Shown here: positions 10,967-24,994 of the stretch, in pieces | Position numbering within the stretch: position 1 is the stretch's first letter | Layout: each line of letters starts with the position of its first letter | Assembly: GCA_964035545.1 (NCBI GenBank) | Contig: OZ037766.1 | Location: 2,153,501-2,217,500, forward strand | Length of the DNA stretch: 64,000 bases | Reading direction: 5' to 3' | Source of the DNA: Bugula neritina | Taxonomy: Eukaryota > Bryozoa > Gymnolaemata > Cheilostomatida > Bugulidae | Made by a program: the position numbers and the translations under genes | Notes under the pieces: model-generated | Seen by the model: the letters and a program-made list of their open reading frames with translations, nothing else | What the model was told of the DNA's origin: nothing | The model's database searches: none

Positions 10967-13900
10967 GTCTTCTTGATTAGGACACCTGCTGGTGTGTGTC
11001 ACAGGCACAGGATGTGAGTGTCAATCAGGGTGTCTGCTGCAAGCAGTAGAAAGACACATAAAACCTAGGAGGAAGTGATCAACATGCTATAAGAAAAACA
11101 ATTGTATTTTTACCGTATCTACTGCTATTTATAACACACTTTTTAAAAAATAAAATGAGGCTGACTGTGGTAGCTATCCTTTACCAGACCAATGATTTCT
11201 AAAATATTACGTACACTTTATAAAGAATGTGAGATTTGCTCAACAACAAAATCTATTTTAAAATCTGTCTTAGTAAAGAAAAAGAATACCAGTAGTTGAT
11301 TGACTAATGAGATATACTTTAGGCTATTTAAAGAAACTTCTCAAATTCAACAGTTTTTACATTCTGCTGCAGTCAGTGTTTATAGATTTATGCTAAAAAT
11401 AAGTCACAGCATTTTCTTGGGTAGATTTGCTATGAGAAAATTATGGGAGTTCATTTGTTCATGTTTGTTATCAACTTGATCAACTTCAACAACGTCATTA
11501 CAAGAAACATTATGTTACACTCCAGTGTAGATAAAATCAAGTACTGCGTGATATACACTCTTACGGCAATAAGCAAGGTAGCTAATAGGTAGACTACTGG
11601 CACATACGTGTATGTGAAATCATTTACTATAGAAATAGACTGTTGCTATATATTGTTAAAACAAAGCAAATTAAAGTAAAACTTACAAGAAAAAATTTGA
11701 GACCAAATAAAATGAAATAAATAAATGTTATACTAAAATCATCAATTTAAAAAAGTCTTCTGCAATGATTTAGTTAAACTAATTAACAGATTCATCTACA
11801 AAGTTCTATCTGAAAGGTTAAAAGTTAGAACTGCTATAGTAATGGCTGCTATGAGTGAAGAAAATTGTGCTTCATTACAGGGTTTGGCAGCTGAAGAAAA
11901 AAGGTAGTAATCTTAGAGCATACAATAAGTCTTTGATAGAACGTTGGTCCAAACAAAAAACATGATCACTAGTGTTTCGTAATCAATGCACAATTTATTC
12001 ACTCAGTTCAACTTGGAGTCAACTAGATTAGCCCTACTGGCTCCTCAGTAAATTAGAGTAAAGAATGATGCTGGAGAAATCCATTCATTGTGTTAATACT
12101 TGAGGTTTACCTAATGTCACTCATTGAATTGCCTTATTTGAGTTTATCAATTAACACCTTTTTGAAACAATCAGTGGTTTTCCAATTTAATAATTGTCAT
12201 TAGCAGCATTTGTTACTTCAACAATGGCCCTCATACACGTGAAGTTGGCATAACTTGTAGACAAAACAAAGAGCAGACAATGTAACATTGTAGATAGGCA
12301 AACATAATGTGGCCAAACTGCATTATTATTCAAACACGCAGCAAACAAGCTCTATTGGTGTAAATGTAAAAGCCGTATGCTAATATTAATGTGTATGGCT
12401 GTCTTTTTATAAGCCAAGTATTTATTTGCTAATATTTTATTATCTTTTTACAAAGAGGTATGCAAATATCTATTGTCAGTGATAATATTTCATAAGCAGT
12501 AACAAGAGCCTAACACAAACAATCCTAACCACAGTTGTGATGGTTGAGTATTGTATGTACAGCTAAACTGTGTATTTTGATGATTCTAAACCAAGTAATA
12601 CCACTCAACCCTTCTCCACTACTCTTAACTGAATTTATAGACATCTTGCATGCATATTAACAACTTCTTGATGTGCTATTTATTTTATTTAGGGTTTCAA
12701 GCTTAAATGTGACATTTAAACTAGACTTGAACAAAATTTAATGATTGATCTGCAGCTCAAAATCTCAGTATTACAATTGATGTCAGTAAGGGTGGGTGTG
12801 AGCCTGAGACTAATTTAATTGTATCATTTTCTTATTTGGTTCACAACAATGCTCTTTGTTGCTATAAGCATAACGTTGGCTGCAATTAATTATAACTTAA
12901 AAACATGTCTTTATAAGTTTTCAATAGTAAACCAGAAAGCTCTTCACAACTAAGTGGTTGACAACAATATTATAATAGGGTGGTTATTGTTACTGATGCA
13001 ACAATAGAGAATTTATTGTCTGTTATTAGCTAAGTTTTAAACCCTCCCCTTATACTCATAGGTTAAAATTTTATATCTTTATATAAAATAACAAAAAACT
13101 CAAATGGTCTATCTGTTTAAAAGAGCAAGTTCCTGTAGCCTATTAGTCTAATGATCCATTAATACATTAGTGAAGTAATTAGTACATAAAATTCCGGTGA
13201 TTTTAACACTTAATCCACAAATGTTTACAGTCAAGTATTTTATCTCCAAAACCAAATTACAGTTAGCCACAAAATGAAATCGTTATGTAGGTGGGCAGTT
13301 ACTGATTATGAAAAATATTTATATCAGCTTAAAAAACCATGAAACATTATCTGACGCAACATCATTAGTGAATAATGATGATAACATAAGTATGCTTTAA
13401 ACTTTAACATTGATTAGGATTTCAATATTATTAAACATATTGTTGCTGAGTTGAACTACTAACACCAACATAGATATCTGCCTTGTTGAAACAAAGCTGA
13501 TCTCCTAATGTCGTCATAAAATTCTTTCCAGACGCAAATCCTACCACTTGAAAAATTCATGTCTCATGTTAAATAATGCAGGAGTCAAAATAATACGAAT
13601 TGAAAAACTAAATAAAACTGAGTAAAATGTAAATTATCTAACTATTAATTATAGAATATGTGGAAATGGTGCCCAAAAGATCTTTTGTAAAAAAGAGTTT
13701 GAATTTTGCTATCGAAAATATCCATTAGAAACTCTCTGTAGCTATAAGCACAGAAATAAGTGAATGTGTAACTTGCATTTCAAATAGACAATAGTAGAAT
13801 TGACGAGAAAAGATGACAGTTCAAAAGCTGTGGGAAATTACAAATATTAACATCTATTTTACAGTAATTTAAAAGAGCCAGTTAAATTATTATAAACTAC

Positions 13901-16900
13901 TGCTTTAAATTGGATTCACCTTTAAATTTACAACAAGGATTATTGGCCTAAAGTTAAACAAATGATAATATTAATAAGTCAATCTTAATGGTAAAACATC
14001 AACATTACTGCTTACTGACATTTACTATGGTTAATAAACTCAGCAATGGCAATGAAGTTTGAGAACTAAATTAGTGTAAACAAATACCACCATTACAATT
14101 TTAATTTCATTTAATAATTTCATCACCTACGACAAGTATCTAAATTACTAACAACATTAGAACTATAGCAAATAAACTTATCAGTAAGCTAACTAGTAGG
14201 AGTAGAAACAAGAATGAGAAAAAATATAAAAATTCAGGTTGTTTATCCCTAAGTGGTAGTTAAAGTGAGCAACTATCTGTGATATCACATGATATTATAA
14301 GTGGATGAATAACTAATAGTAATAGCAACTACAAACGTTTTAAAATGACAGCCACTGTAAATGAGTATAAGTTTAGGATTAAGTCTCACAGAATATTGAA
14401 ACTAGTTTTATTAGCAATCATAAATGTGACTGCAGTTGTCCCAAATACTTTGACATTATTTTCAAAGTTAGACATGCAGTTGTGCCTAGCCTACAAGTAC
14501 AACTGCATGTAGTGAATAGTGTGCCGATTAAATAATAGTACAAGTAAAATATCAATAACTATAAGATTAGGTGTAAATAAGTCTAATGCCTATTGTCATT
14601 ATTATTAGCATCACTCAAACAACTTTTACTCTACAACTTACGATTATTATATAAACAAAAAAGCTTAGCATAAGAATAGCTAACCTAGTAAACTAAAACA
14701 GTGTTAGAGAGCAAATTACTGTTACTTGCTGTGTTAGCAATATTCTCAGCACTTTGCTATAAGTATAACCACTAGCCAGTAATACTACAACTATAAATAT
14801 AACTTCTAAGCATAACTATTACTGTAACTATCAATATAATTATAAGTACAACTATCACTATGTTTATTCAGACTATTAGTATTACAGTTCTCAAGTTTAA
14901 CTTATTAACTTTAAGTTCAAACGCGTGATATCATGAGTTTACAAATTAAAATATAAAAATTTAATCAAAAAATTAATATTAATTATTTAATAACTACAAG
15001 TATTAGTAACATCAGCCGCCGGCAATATTATTATAAATTTTAATATTATAATTATTATAATTAATATTATTCGATACTGAAAGTGAAACCTTATAAAATA
15101 TTTAAATTCCCCTTGTAAAACAGTGATTAAACTTACAAATTGATTTAGTAATCAACTTGAAATTCAAATTAGCAACTGATGAGCTTTAGTTTGAGTTCCA
15201 CTTAGACTTAGTTTTCCATCTCTAGCTTCAGTGACGATGTAATGTAACAGACACAGTAACTCAAACACTCGGTCTCACTGAGTTTCAGTTAGAAATTCAA
15301 ATCGATCCGATGATAAATTCCTATGAATTTTTGGCAATGATTATCATTAAAAAAACACAAAGTTAATCAAGCAAAACCAACTCCAAACTATTATACCTTA
15401 AATTTGCTTTGCATTGTGACTGCAAATAAAGCTACTGTTGCTATCCCACCTTCAACACAAACTGTCACTGTGAGTGTTGACATGATATTTGATATGAAGG
15501 AAACAACAAAATTAATACAATCTACTCGCTGTTCAAAAGTAGCCGTATATTTTGAGAGGTTTGCATATTATGCGATACGAACGCAGAAAACCTCTCTACA
15601 CCAAAAAAACTCCTAGAACTACTACCAATTAAAAGAAAATTTACACCTTGACCTAGTAAAGTTTTTTTTTTATAAATACAGGAGAACTAAAAACGCTATC
15701 AACTCTCTCTATCTCTATGCCTCTATCAGCTTTGTACAAAAGAAATACAGCTATATTAGCTATGGTCATCTTTGTGCTTTGTAACTTCCGTTTTTACTGA
15801 AATATTTTTTAGTCGAAGTTAATTCGGTCAGCGATTGTGATAATTATAATAGTTATAGTTACTTGATACTTTGTCACTTATTTTAGGTTTTTTTGCCAGC
15901 AAGAAATAAGTGATCTGTTGTAAAATTAAATTGTAGTATTGAATAATATGTTTTGATTTTATCAACCCAAATTTAATGGAATCATAGAATGAGATGGACT
16001 TGGAGAACTTGAAGTTCAAGTTGAAGTTCTAAAAGTAAAACTAAAATTAATGTCGTTTTTATTTTGAATTCATGCTATCAATATCATTATGACTATTCAT
16101 CATCATTTTAATTATCATTATAATTATCATCATCGTTTTTAGTTCTTTTAAGTCCAAGTCTATGTTAGAGTTAAACTCGGCTTGAAGTCAAATTTTGTTT
16201 TAAACTTTAAGAAAAACTAAAAGTAAATACTAAATGATTTAGATAAAATTTATTAATTGTTATCATTATGACTATTGATTATGATACTCATAGTTATACT
16301 AAGTTTATTTCTATAGTTATACTTATAGTGATAGCCTATGGCTATAGTATAGGTATTAGGACTATTAGTATTAGGTATAACTGTAATAGTTAATACTAGT
16401 AATAATTACTAATAACTATAAGTAACAACTAATAAGTAATAAGTATAACAGTTTTAACAAGTTTTAATTTTCATTTTGGCTCAAGTAATAACTTTGTTAT
16501 TGCAGTGACATACTGATAGTGGCATTTAGTATCAGTATAAATATCACTATCAGTTTGCATTCTAGTAATTGAGAAGCCAGTGAGACTTGAAATAAACAAT
16601 CAGTTTTTTTAGCCATAATGATAATGTATTTACATTACAATTATTATGTTAATGGTATATTTTAATAAACTAAAGTTAAACTGCTCTATTAGTGTTTGCA
16701 CTGTCAAGATTATGATCATTTGTACTCATCAATCAATCTTAACTCAAGTTTTACTTATTCAAATTTTTTGTTAAACAGAATATGTAGACCAATTATAGTG
16801 TTTCTATGAAAGCTCACTTGTGTGTTTAAAGTTCCGTTTTTATGAAAAATCTCTGATGGTTAGTTAAGAACTTTATATCTTATTATGCTAGTAACATAGT

Positions 16901-17199
16901 TAGTTTCTGCTTGTATTACAGGAGTTATTGTAGCGAAATTTTTTTCCTGGTAAAATTCAAAGTCTTTGTGTAAAGCCCTCTAACTGTTGACCTTTGGCAA
17001 AAATATTCTCATTACTATAACTTGATTAAAATGTCTGGTATATGTATTATTACAAATTAGAGAATTAGTTATTAGTCATTGAACTTAAAACTTATCTGTT
17101 GCACAATATTTTTCAAAGAGCAATTAAAATATTGCAACAAATGTTATTGCAATTGTATTAACAATTTATTGTTGAATTAAGAAATAGAATTTTTTTCAG
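10967..17199. other. Long A+T-rich region between divergent genes
   Basis: This separates the tetraspanin (-) from sphingosine kinase (+). It is mostly unique A+T-rich DNA with short-period TAATA/AGTTATA-like degenerate stretches near 14560-15080 and 16260-16450. Two possible exons were seen: 11842-11903 (+), listed separately, and a weak minus-strand open stretch ending in AAG|GTATAA near 15405. No RNA gene was recognised. Confidence 0.45.
11842..11903 (+). other. Candidate upstream coding exon of the sphingosine kinase gene
   Basis: ATG at 11842 opens a short Ala/Glu-rich peptide (MAAMSEENCASLQG...) that stays open to a possible donor AAG|GTAGTA at 11904. It ends in phase 2. The first sphingosine kinase exon (17200) is open upstream of its own ATG and needs exactly phase 2, so a join would give a 27-residue N-terminal extension in frame. 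The donor is mediocre and the intron would be 5.3 kb. Frame compatibility has a one-in-three chance of being accidental. Confidence 0.25.
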
Positions 17200-17218
17200 G
17201 ACCAGCTTTTACTCCAGT

Positions 17219-20200
17219 ATGGATATTCCTTCCCTATTGTCTGATCTTCTATTCACTCTTGGTCCAAAAAGCAAAGTTAAATTCAAATTAGAACTATTCG
17301 ATGAGCACCTCAAAATTTCAACAGATAGTGAAAGTGAGAAGAAAGCTAGAATTATTAAATATGCAGATATCATTGGGTTAAAGTTAAATGAGTCGATGAA
17401 CTCTCAAAATGGTGGGACCCCTCACTCAGCTCCAATAACTCAGCACCTTGTGATATACTCATACCCTCGCACTAAAAGTTTTCTAAGCTCAAAGCTGACG
17501 AGGAAACGACTCTGCACTGACTTGGGTCTAAACTGTTTGGACACGTCTGAGAACAACTTGAAAGTTCACAAATTACTACACGAGTTCATTCTGAAGAAGG
17601 TGCAAACTCATTCTTCAAATCAGGGTCAGTCAGCTTAATATAAACTTTAAAAGCAAATGGATATTAAACTCTCCATAAATAGAAATAGTAATTGACTTGG
17701 TTTTGATGTTACAAATAAATAAGTATCATTTTTTTATTTCGCCTGAGTCCGATCTTTTGTTTAGGAGGACAGTTTGTAAGGTTTGGGAAGCCTCTGTTGG
17801 TGTTGCTAAATCCCAGATCTGGCAAGGGTGAAGCTAAGAAACTGTTCCAAAACAAGATCAGACCCATGTTTGAGGAGGCTTCTGTTGAATTTGTGTGTTT
17901 AGAAACAGGTTTGGCTATTTAGACCTATTGTTTACATTTTTCTTAATGAAAAGAGGTTCATAGAATTAGCATCTCATTTTTAGCCTAATAATAATTATTA
18001 ATATGTGAAATATAAACAATACAGCTTGTTTTTTTAAATACTAAATTGATATATGCACCATATATTAGAATTGTTACTCTGTAACTAATTAGTGATGACT
18101 ATTATACTCTGGTTGTAGAAAGAGCTGGACACGGTGAAGAGATCGCTCTATCAACTGACCTCTCTCTCTACAGCGGTATAGTAATAGTCTCTGGAGATGG
18201 CCTTCTGTTTGAGGTTTGTTTACTGTTGCCGTCGGTTACTAGAACAGGTGCTGTAATGACCTTGATGTAGAAGATGTTGTTAATGTATAAACAAGCTATG
18301 GTTCTGTTTGTCAGGTGTACCAAGGCCTCATGGCCCGGCCAGATTCAGCCCAGGCTGTCCTCACTCCTGTTGGCATTCTACCCGCTGGGTCGGGTAATGC
18401 ACTTTGCTGTAGTATTTGCTACGCTGCCGGGTAAGGTCATACTGCTGCCTCGGCGTACGACAGCTGTTTTCAGACATGATAGTGCTGAAACAACTTGTCT
18501 GGTTAAATCAGCTACAAATCCTAAATTTGAAATATTTTTAGTTTTCATTGGTATTTTTCGCTGTTAACCTTTAAAACAACTGAAAGCATGAAGACTGGTT
18601 AAATTAAGTTGTTGTGAAATTGTGGCAAGATGAATGATCTAAGTGCTAGCTAAACACCTCATAGCTCCAATATGTAGTAACTCGTTTTGAGTGAAAGTTG
18701 TTTGTTCTTTTTTATTAATTTATTATTGAAATAGTGAAGTAGCAGTAGTAGTGGTAGTGGTAGTAGCAGCAGCAGTAGCAGCAGTAGTAGTACTAGTAGT
18801 AGTACTAGTAGTACTACTAGTACTACTACTAGTAGTACTAGTAGTAGCAGTACTAGTACTATTAGTAGTACTAGTAGTAGTAGTAGTACTAGTAGCTGTA
18901 CTATTTATTCTGTAGTGAACCATTCCTACATGACATGCTCACACATTCCACGTTTGTACTGCTGAAGCATCACATTAGACCCATGGACCTCATAGCTTTG
19001 GACACTGTTGCTGGGCGTAAATACAGCTTCCTCTCTCTTACCTGGGGCCTAATAGCTGATATTGACATTGAGAGTGAGAGATTCAGGGCCCTGGGCAATG
19101 CAAGATTCACTGTTGAGGCTATTTTTAGAATTTTGAGTAAGTTTTTTCATGTTTAAAGAAAGTATATATTTGCATTTAGTTATCCACTGAAAATTTAACG
19201 TTTTTATTGACTGGCTTTGCTTTGTATATAAGATAACTGTGACAGTTCTAATACATTTAGATTATGTTTATATCTCGATAACAATGTTGGAGACATGCCA
19301 CTTTAAGTCACAACAGTCGAATAGAGTGAATTTATGCTGTCTGTAATGTAACATTCAAGTCAGTATCAAGTTATGTCAAGTCAGTGTCAAGTCATGTTTA
19401 GTCAGTATCAAGTCATGTCAAGTCAGTATCAAGTCATGTTAAGTCAGTATCAAGTCGTGTTCAGTCAGTGTCAAGTCATGTTAAGTCAGTATCAAGTTGT
19501 GTTTAGTCATTGTCCACCATGTTCATTCATACCTGCCCCATATTAGCAGTAAGTTTCTGCATCTATTTTTAGTTTCTTGGAGCTATTTTTAACACAGGTC
19601 GTTTAGTCTAGATTTAGTAACAAGTAATCAATACCTCATCTGTAATATAAACAGCTACGTCTTGCATTTTTTGCAACAGGCTTAGACACATAATTTGTTA
19701 TTAATTCATCCAAACATTATTAAATATTTAATACATATTACATGGGAGTTTGTCATTCTGTTTATTTTATCTGCCGAATATGTGTCTGAGAAACAACCGG
19801 GCTAACAAGGGTTTTTCTAGAACCTGTTAGCAGATTATCTCTCTTTTCTTTTCTATTAAAACACATTTTGTTACCAATTCTGCTCAATTTTTACAGAGTT
19901 TCTGTGCTTGTCGTAGGTTTGTACTTTGCTGCCCAGAAAAGCTGACTCGGTAAAATATAGCAAATACTCATCAACCTTTAATGTCAAGCAAAAAATTGAA
20001 ACAAGTTAAAATGAAAATAAAAATTTTTCAATAGTACTATTCACACCCTTGGCTTACAGAACATCCAATGAGCTAGTTTCTTAAGCTGAGAATTTTGCAA
20101 TACTTGAGTACGCGAAGACATCACTCATACATTGTCACGTGACTGTATGCAGCATAGATATCTATTGTCTTAAATAAAACTGTCTACCCACTAAGTGTGG

Positions 20201-21443
20201 CACCATTACATAACATCAAGTTAGTAGACTATCTACTCATCAACCCTGCTACAGATAATAGCTTACTAGCATGCTTATGTACTGTACTATTCGTTACATA
20301 ACAGTGTTTGTTGACCACTATCTACCAGTGTAAAGTGTAACATTATATCACACATGGTTACTGGATTATCAGATGGTACAAGTATTATTTGTTGTGTGTA
20401 CATATCAGCTGCCTGCAGAATAGCTGTTGGAGAAATTTTCCGTCTGTGAAATAAACATCAAATACAAACATTAAAAGCCTCTTACATGTGGTGTAACTAA
20501 TAACTGGACAGTTGAGATTTGGTGAAAGCATAGAAATATAAGATTTATAATGTGATATTTACTTTTTATTATATATGGAGTATAATATATAGAGTAAGAT
20601 GAGGTAATTGGCTGTCTTTTATAATATTACATGGTGAGGTCTTCATTTGGCTGCTGGTATCAAGTCATCTCTGTCAAATCAATTCCTTAGATTACCCTGG
20701 CACTTGATCCTAGCCGGACTCTATCTAGAAGTATATATAGTCACAACCTTGCACCTGTTTACTCATGTGTAGCTCTGCTGCTTGTAGGTCCAAGAGCTTA
20801 CAAAGGTAAACTCTCGTTCCTCCCGAACTCCCCTTACACACACAAGAGCAGAAGTCAAACGGTTACTCTGCTAAGTCATCGCGAACGTGAACAGCCCACA
20901 ACTAACGGTAAGGTTCGATCAGCTAGCACCCCAAACCTTTCCCCGCGAACATCTGAGCTAGGAACTGCTGCTAACACACTTCGCAATGGTCATGCTGACG
21001 AAGCTGTGCGGGACATACAGGAAGTAGAAGAAACTGGCAGCGAGGGTGATGCGGAGGAAGAGATAGAGTTACCTCCACTGGACCAGCCGGTGCCCGAACA
21101 CTGGGTGACTATTGACGACTACTTCGTGTCTATAGTGGCCGTGTATCAGAGTCACATTGGACCGGAGATATTGGCAGCGCCTGCTGCCACTATGACAGAC
21201 AAACTGATTCATCTGCTGATCATCAGAAGTCCCGTGACACGTCTGCAGATGCTGAATATTATGACTCAGCTTGAGACAGGAAGTCACACTAATAATCCGC
21301 AGGTGGAGTTGGTGGCAGTTAAAGCATTCCGTCTCGAGCCTCTGGAACTCAGAGGTAACATGGTTGTGGATGGGGAGAAGGTAGCCTACGGCCCCATACA
21401 AGGCAAGGTCTTGCCCTCAGCTGCTAGGGTTATGGCTTTATAA
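17219..21443 (+). CDS. SPHK: Sphingosine kinase
   Basis: Six coding exons: 17219-17624, 17765-17908, 18119-18213, 18315-18430, 18916-19136 and 20788-21443, giving 545 residues with consistent phases. The enzyme phosphorylates sphingosine with ATP to make sphingosine-1-phosphate. All conserved regions are present: C1 LLNPRSGKG (150-157), the nucleotide-binding and catalytic SGDGLLFE (208-215), LPAGSGNAL (237-245), the lipid-binding C4 block SLTWGLIADIDIESERF in exon 5, and the C-terminal block AFRLEPLE followed by VDGEKV and PIQGKV. An acidic, Ser/Thr-rich linker in the last exon separates the two catalytic lobes, as in SPHK1/2. ATG 17219 is the first in its exon, but the frame is open upstream to the acceptor, so an extended N-terminus is possible. 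An AATAAA at 22059 may end the mRNA. I cannot assign SPHK1 versus SPHK2. Confidence 0.92.
18735..18905. repeat. (AGT/AGC)n triplet repeat in sphingosine kinase intron 4
   Basis: About 170 bp of AGT and AGC triplets interspersed with ACTAGT palindromes. It lies within the intron and ends about 10 bp before the acceptor at 18915. The ACTAGTAGT/ACTACTAGT segments can pair with each other. Confidence 0.9.
19363..19512. repeat. 21-bp minisatellite in sphingosine kinase intron 5
   Basis: About seven imperfect copies of AAGTCAGTATCAAGTCATGTT. Neighbouring copies differ by single substitutions (TAT/TGT, TCA/TTA/TTT), typical of slippage or unequal exchange. Confidence 0.9.
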
Positions 21444-22264
21444 GACGATACCAAATATACTATGCACTATGCAGTAACTCTTGGGTCATGCCTGTGGTAG
21501 CTTTATTCTATATATAATATCAAACTTCTTTTTTCTATTGTTTTGTACTTTGACCTGAAGGCAATGATTTCCACTAGTCTTGGCTCTGTTCTAGTAATTC
21601 ATCAGTTGTCTTTCTGTACAGTAAACAACTGCTTTCTACTCTTCCATTGTTTATGATGCAAAGTTTTCACATAATGATTTATAGCTTTATTTTTTAATTT
21701 CTAAGTTATTATGTTTGTCGATTATGTTGTTACTCATGTCTATTAGTGACTGTTGGTTAGGTTTTTGTTTAAAAAGATAGAGTCAACCAACTATAGTTTT
21801 AGAATGTTAATTAGTTCACTAAGTATGCTAGTCTTGTAGCTGTATTGAGACTGTTCTAGCACAGGTTACCTTAGTACTTCTATAGAAAAGGTGGGGGTTC
21901 AGGTCTTTCTTAGACTCATTTTTATTATTTTATCTAATAATTTATTTGCTCAGTTCAATTTAAAGAGAACACAACTACTGTAAAATTGTTTAAATTGCAT
22001 CAGTTTAATACAAAGTATGTGCTCAGTTTAATCACAAAATCTCTAGTAATTGTATACCAATAAAGTTTCTACAGAATATGTTTGTAGTGGTTAGTCAACC
22101 GTCTGCTATCTTCCAGCCATCATCTCTACATCCTCCCCCATCCACCTGTAGACAGATATCTAATAGTGGATATCTAATTTTAAGGATGGGGGAGAGCATG
22201 TATTATATTGATATAGTATTCTTTTATTTTAAAATGCATTATGTTGATGGTTTATGTAAACATT

Positions 22265-22374
22265 CAGTTTAACTGCACCACTCTGTTCTCCATCTTAACT
22301 AGTCTGTAGAAGCAGTGATTTAGTTGCTGTTACACCTTTGGCAGATTATTCTAGAATATTGGGAGTTGCCCTCC
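22265..22374 (+). repeat. Dispersed repeat, copy A
   Basis: About 110 bp, from CAGTTTAACTGCACCACTCT to GGGAGTTGCC, reappear in inverted orientation at about 41690-41800. Both contain the phrases CTCTGTTCTCCATCTT and CAGTGATTTAGTTGCT. By eye the copies are about three-quarters identical. The family is not recognised. Confidence 0.65.
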
Positions 22375-24106
22375 ATGGATCTCTATACATTCTAGTCTCC
22401 ATATTGTAATACAGCATGTTATATCCCCATGCAGCCTGATTTCAGTAAAGATGCTATTTCAGCAGCATATTTCTGTAATACTAGGTTTCCTGTTTAAAAG
22501 TGTTAAGGGTTACTTGGAGCTGGTCAGTTTATTCAGAAAGCTAGCTTATATTTGGTAGGAAGGCTTACTTGTACTATGAGACTTTCCACATAAAAACTTC
22601 CTAAGACATCAACCTTCAAACAATAAATTCTAATTTGAGCGTTTCAGCTATGTGATCAAGACATGTAAACTGTTTACTGAATTATTGTAAAGAGCTTGTA
22701 AACATGACTCTGTATGGAGCAGTTATATAAGCTGATCATCCACAATATTAAAATTTCATAATATTAGAAACTCAAACAATAATAAGAACTAAAAACAATT
22801 GATTTTAATGATAATTCCAGTGCTAGAAATGTATTATTCAATCCAAACATCAAGTTAAACTTCAACAATCTTAGAAATGACAACTATAATAGACTTGACT
22901 ACTATATGTATGTAAAGCTGCCTGTTTTCTAGCTTGAAACAATGTTTTTGGGATAAATTTGGTAACAGGATGTTAGGATAGCTTATAATATATTTATCAT
23001 GTTAGCATATTTCCCAGCAAAATAATCATGGCTCTGTTTTTAGCATTATATCACTTCAGTCATATACACATATATGTACATTATAGCTAGATGTCACTAG
23101 CTTCTTCAAGTTTTATAAACCTCTCAAGTAGATGCTCTTATATTATATTGGTTTCTGACTTGAAGTCAATATTTTCATGTTATTGCTACTTAAATGCATT
23201 CTAAATATAGATAGCTAAAAATATGTTAGTTCGTATTACTATATTTGTTATAAACTATACTCCCCCACATTGTGTTTATCTGTCAATAATATTTATTTAA
23301 TATTGCATTTTGAACAGTTTGTCAGTCAGTCCCTACAGCTTCTTTTGAAATAATATTGATAAATATTTTATTGCCACATCATATTATTAACATCATTTAT
23401 AGGTTAGAGTTGCAGCATGCGTAATCATTCTATTGTTGACGAAGTTTAGAATATTATACGTAGTCATGTTGACCAACTCCTAATCTGAACAAATTTTAAA
23501 ATATAATTGTTAGCCAATAAATGCTGCGGGATATTTGTGTTATTAATAAGAATATAGATTAAAATATCATTCCGTCAGTCTTCAAGTACTCAATTTTGCT
23601 ATGTCATGTGGTCGGAACAGAAATGAGAAGTTTTATATTGGCTTTTAGGTGGAAGTGAGTGTAGTGTTACAGCTTCTTATTTGCCCAAGGGTGAAATTTG
23701 AATGAAAGGGTTTGTTAGTTGGTCTTCATTGGCTTTCTAAATCAATATGTCAAATTATGTCATCCTTTTCCAGCTTCATTAATTTTGTTTTGCAGTTAAT
23801 ACTCGATAATAACCACTGGTCATGAAAATTTGATAATTGCATTTTGAAATCGTCTCAATGTTCAACTCTAGTGTCAATCTGGTACTAATAAGGAAAAAAC
23901 AATTAGACTATGTTTAGAAATGAACTTTCCACTGCCAGACGCTTAGCGATAAGAATAGTTTATTATTATTGTCACTAAAAGCATTCAATGTTTTCTGCCA
24001 TGATGTCTGATTCGTATATTTTTAGAGAACTTGAGTCTTACTAATTTTAAGCAATCTCTGAAAATGATATATTGTTCTAAAATTTGTATGAAAACAAGTG
24101 CTCACG

Positions 24107-24598
<492 letters not shown>

Positions 24599-24915
24599 TT
24601 CACTGATCTGTTTTACCATTTTATTGCACTATATGAGCTTATAGTGAAGAACTCATCTGTTATATATGGAAGAGCAAATTACGCTGAATCAATTGATTGC
24701 TGCCAGCAAACAATAGTTCAAATTGAAAGAAATTCAGGGGATAATTTCCAAATCTAAGAATTCATAATGATTTAGTTGCCATATTTAGACTTGGTTTGGC
24801 TAATGAACAATTTGTCCAATTAGTTGCTATGCTATCCTGTTTATAATACCTTAGCTGTAGCAAATTAGCATTAAATACTTAATCAATAAATTTTTAAAGA
24901 GCTTAGAACACCAGC

Positions 24916-24924
24916 TATATAAAG
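24916..24924 (+). promoter_or_regulatory. TATA box of the double six-cysteine gene
   Basis: TATATAAAG lies 71 bp upstream of the ATG at 24995, in an appropriate place for a transcription start near 24945-24955. Confidence 0.5.
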
Positions 24925-24994
24925 CCATGCTGTCTAGCCGACAGCATTACCTACCATCTTCAGCAACTGGAAACAGCAGCCACGTTTTAGCAGA

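Noticed and set aside
15404-15616. Open frame on + and an ATG-initiated peptide on - ending AAG|GTATAA
   Set aside because: Could be a 5' exon, but no downstream exon continues its frame: the tetraspanin first exon has stops in all frames before its ATG.
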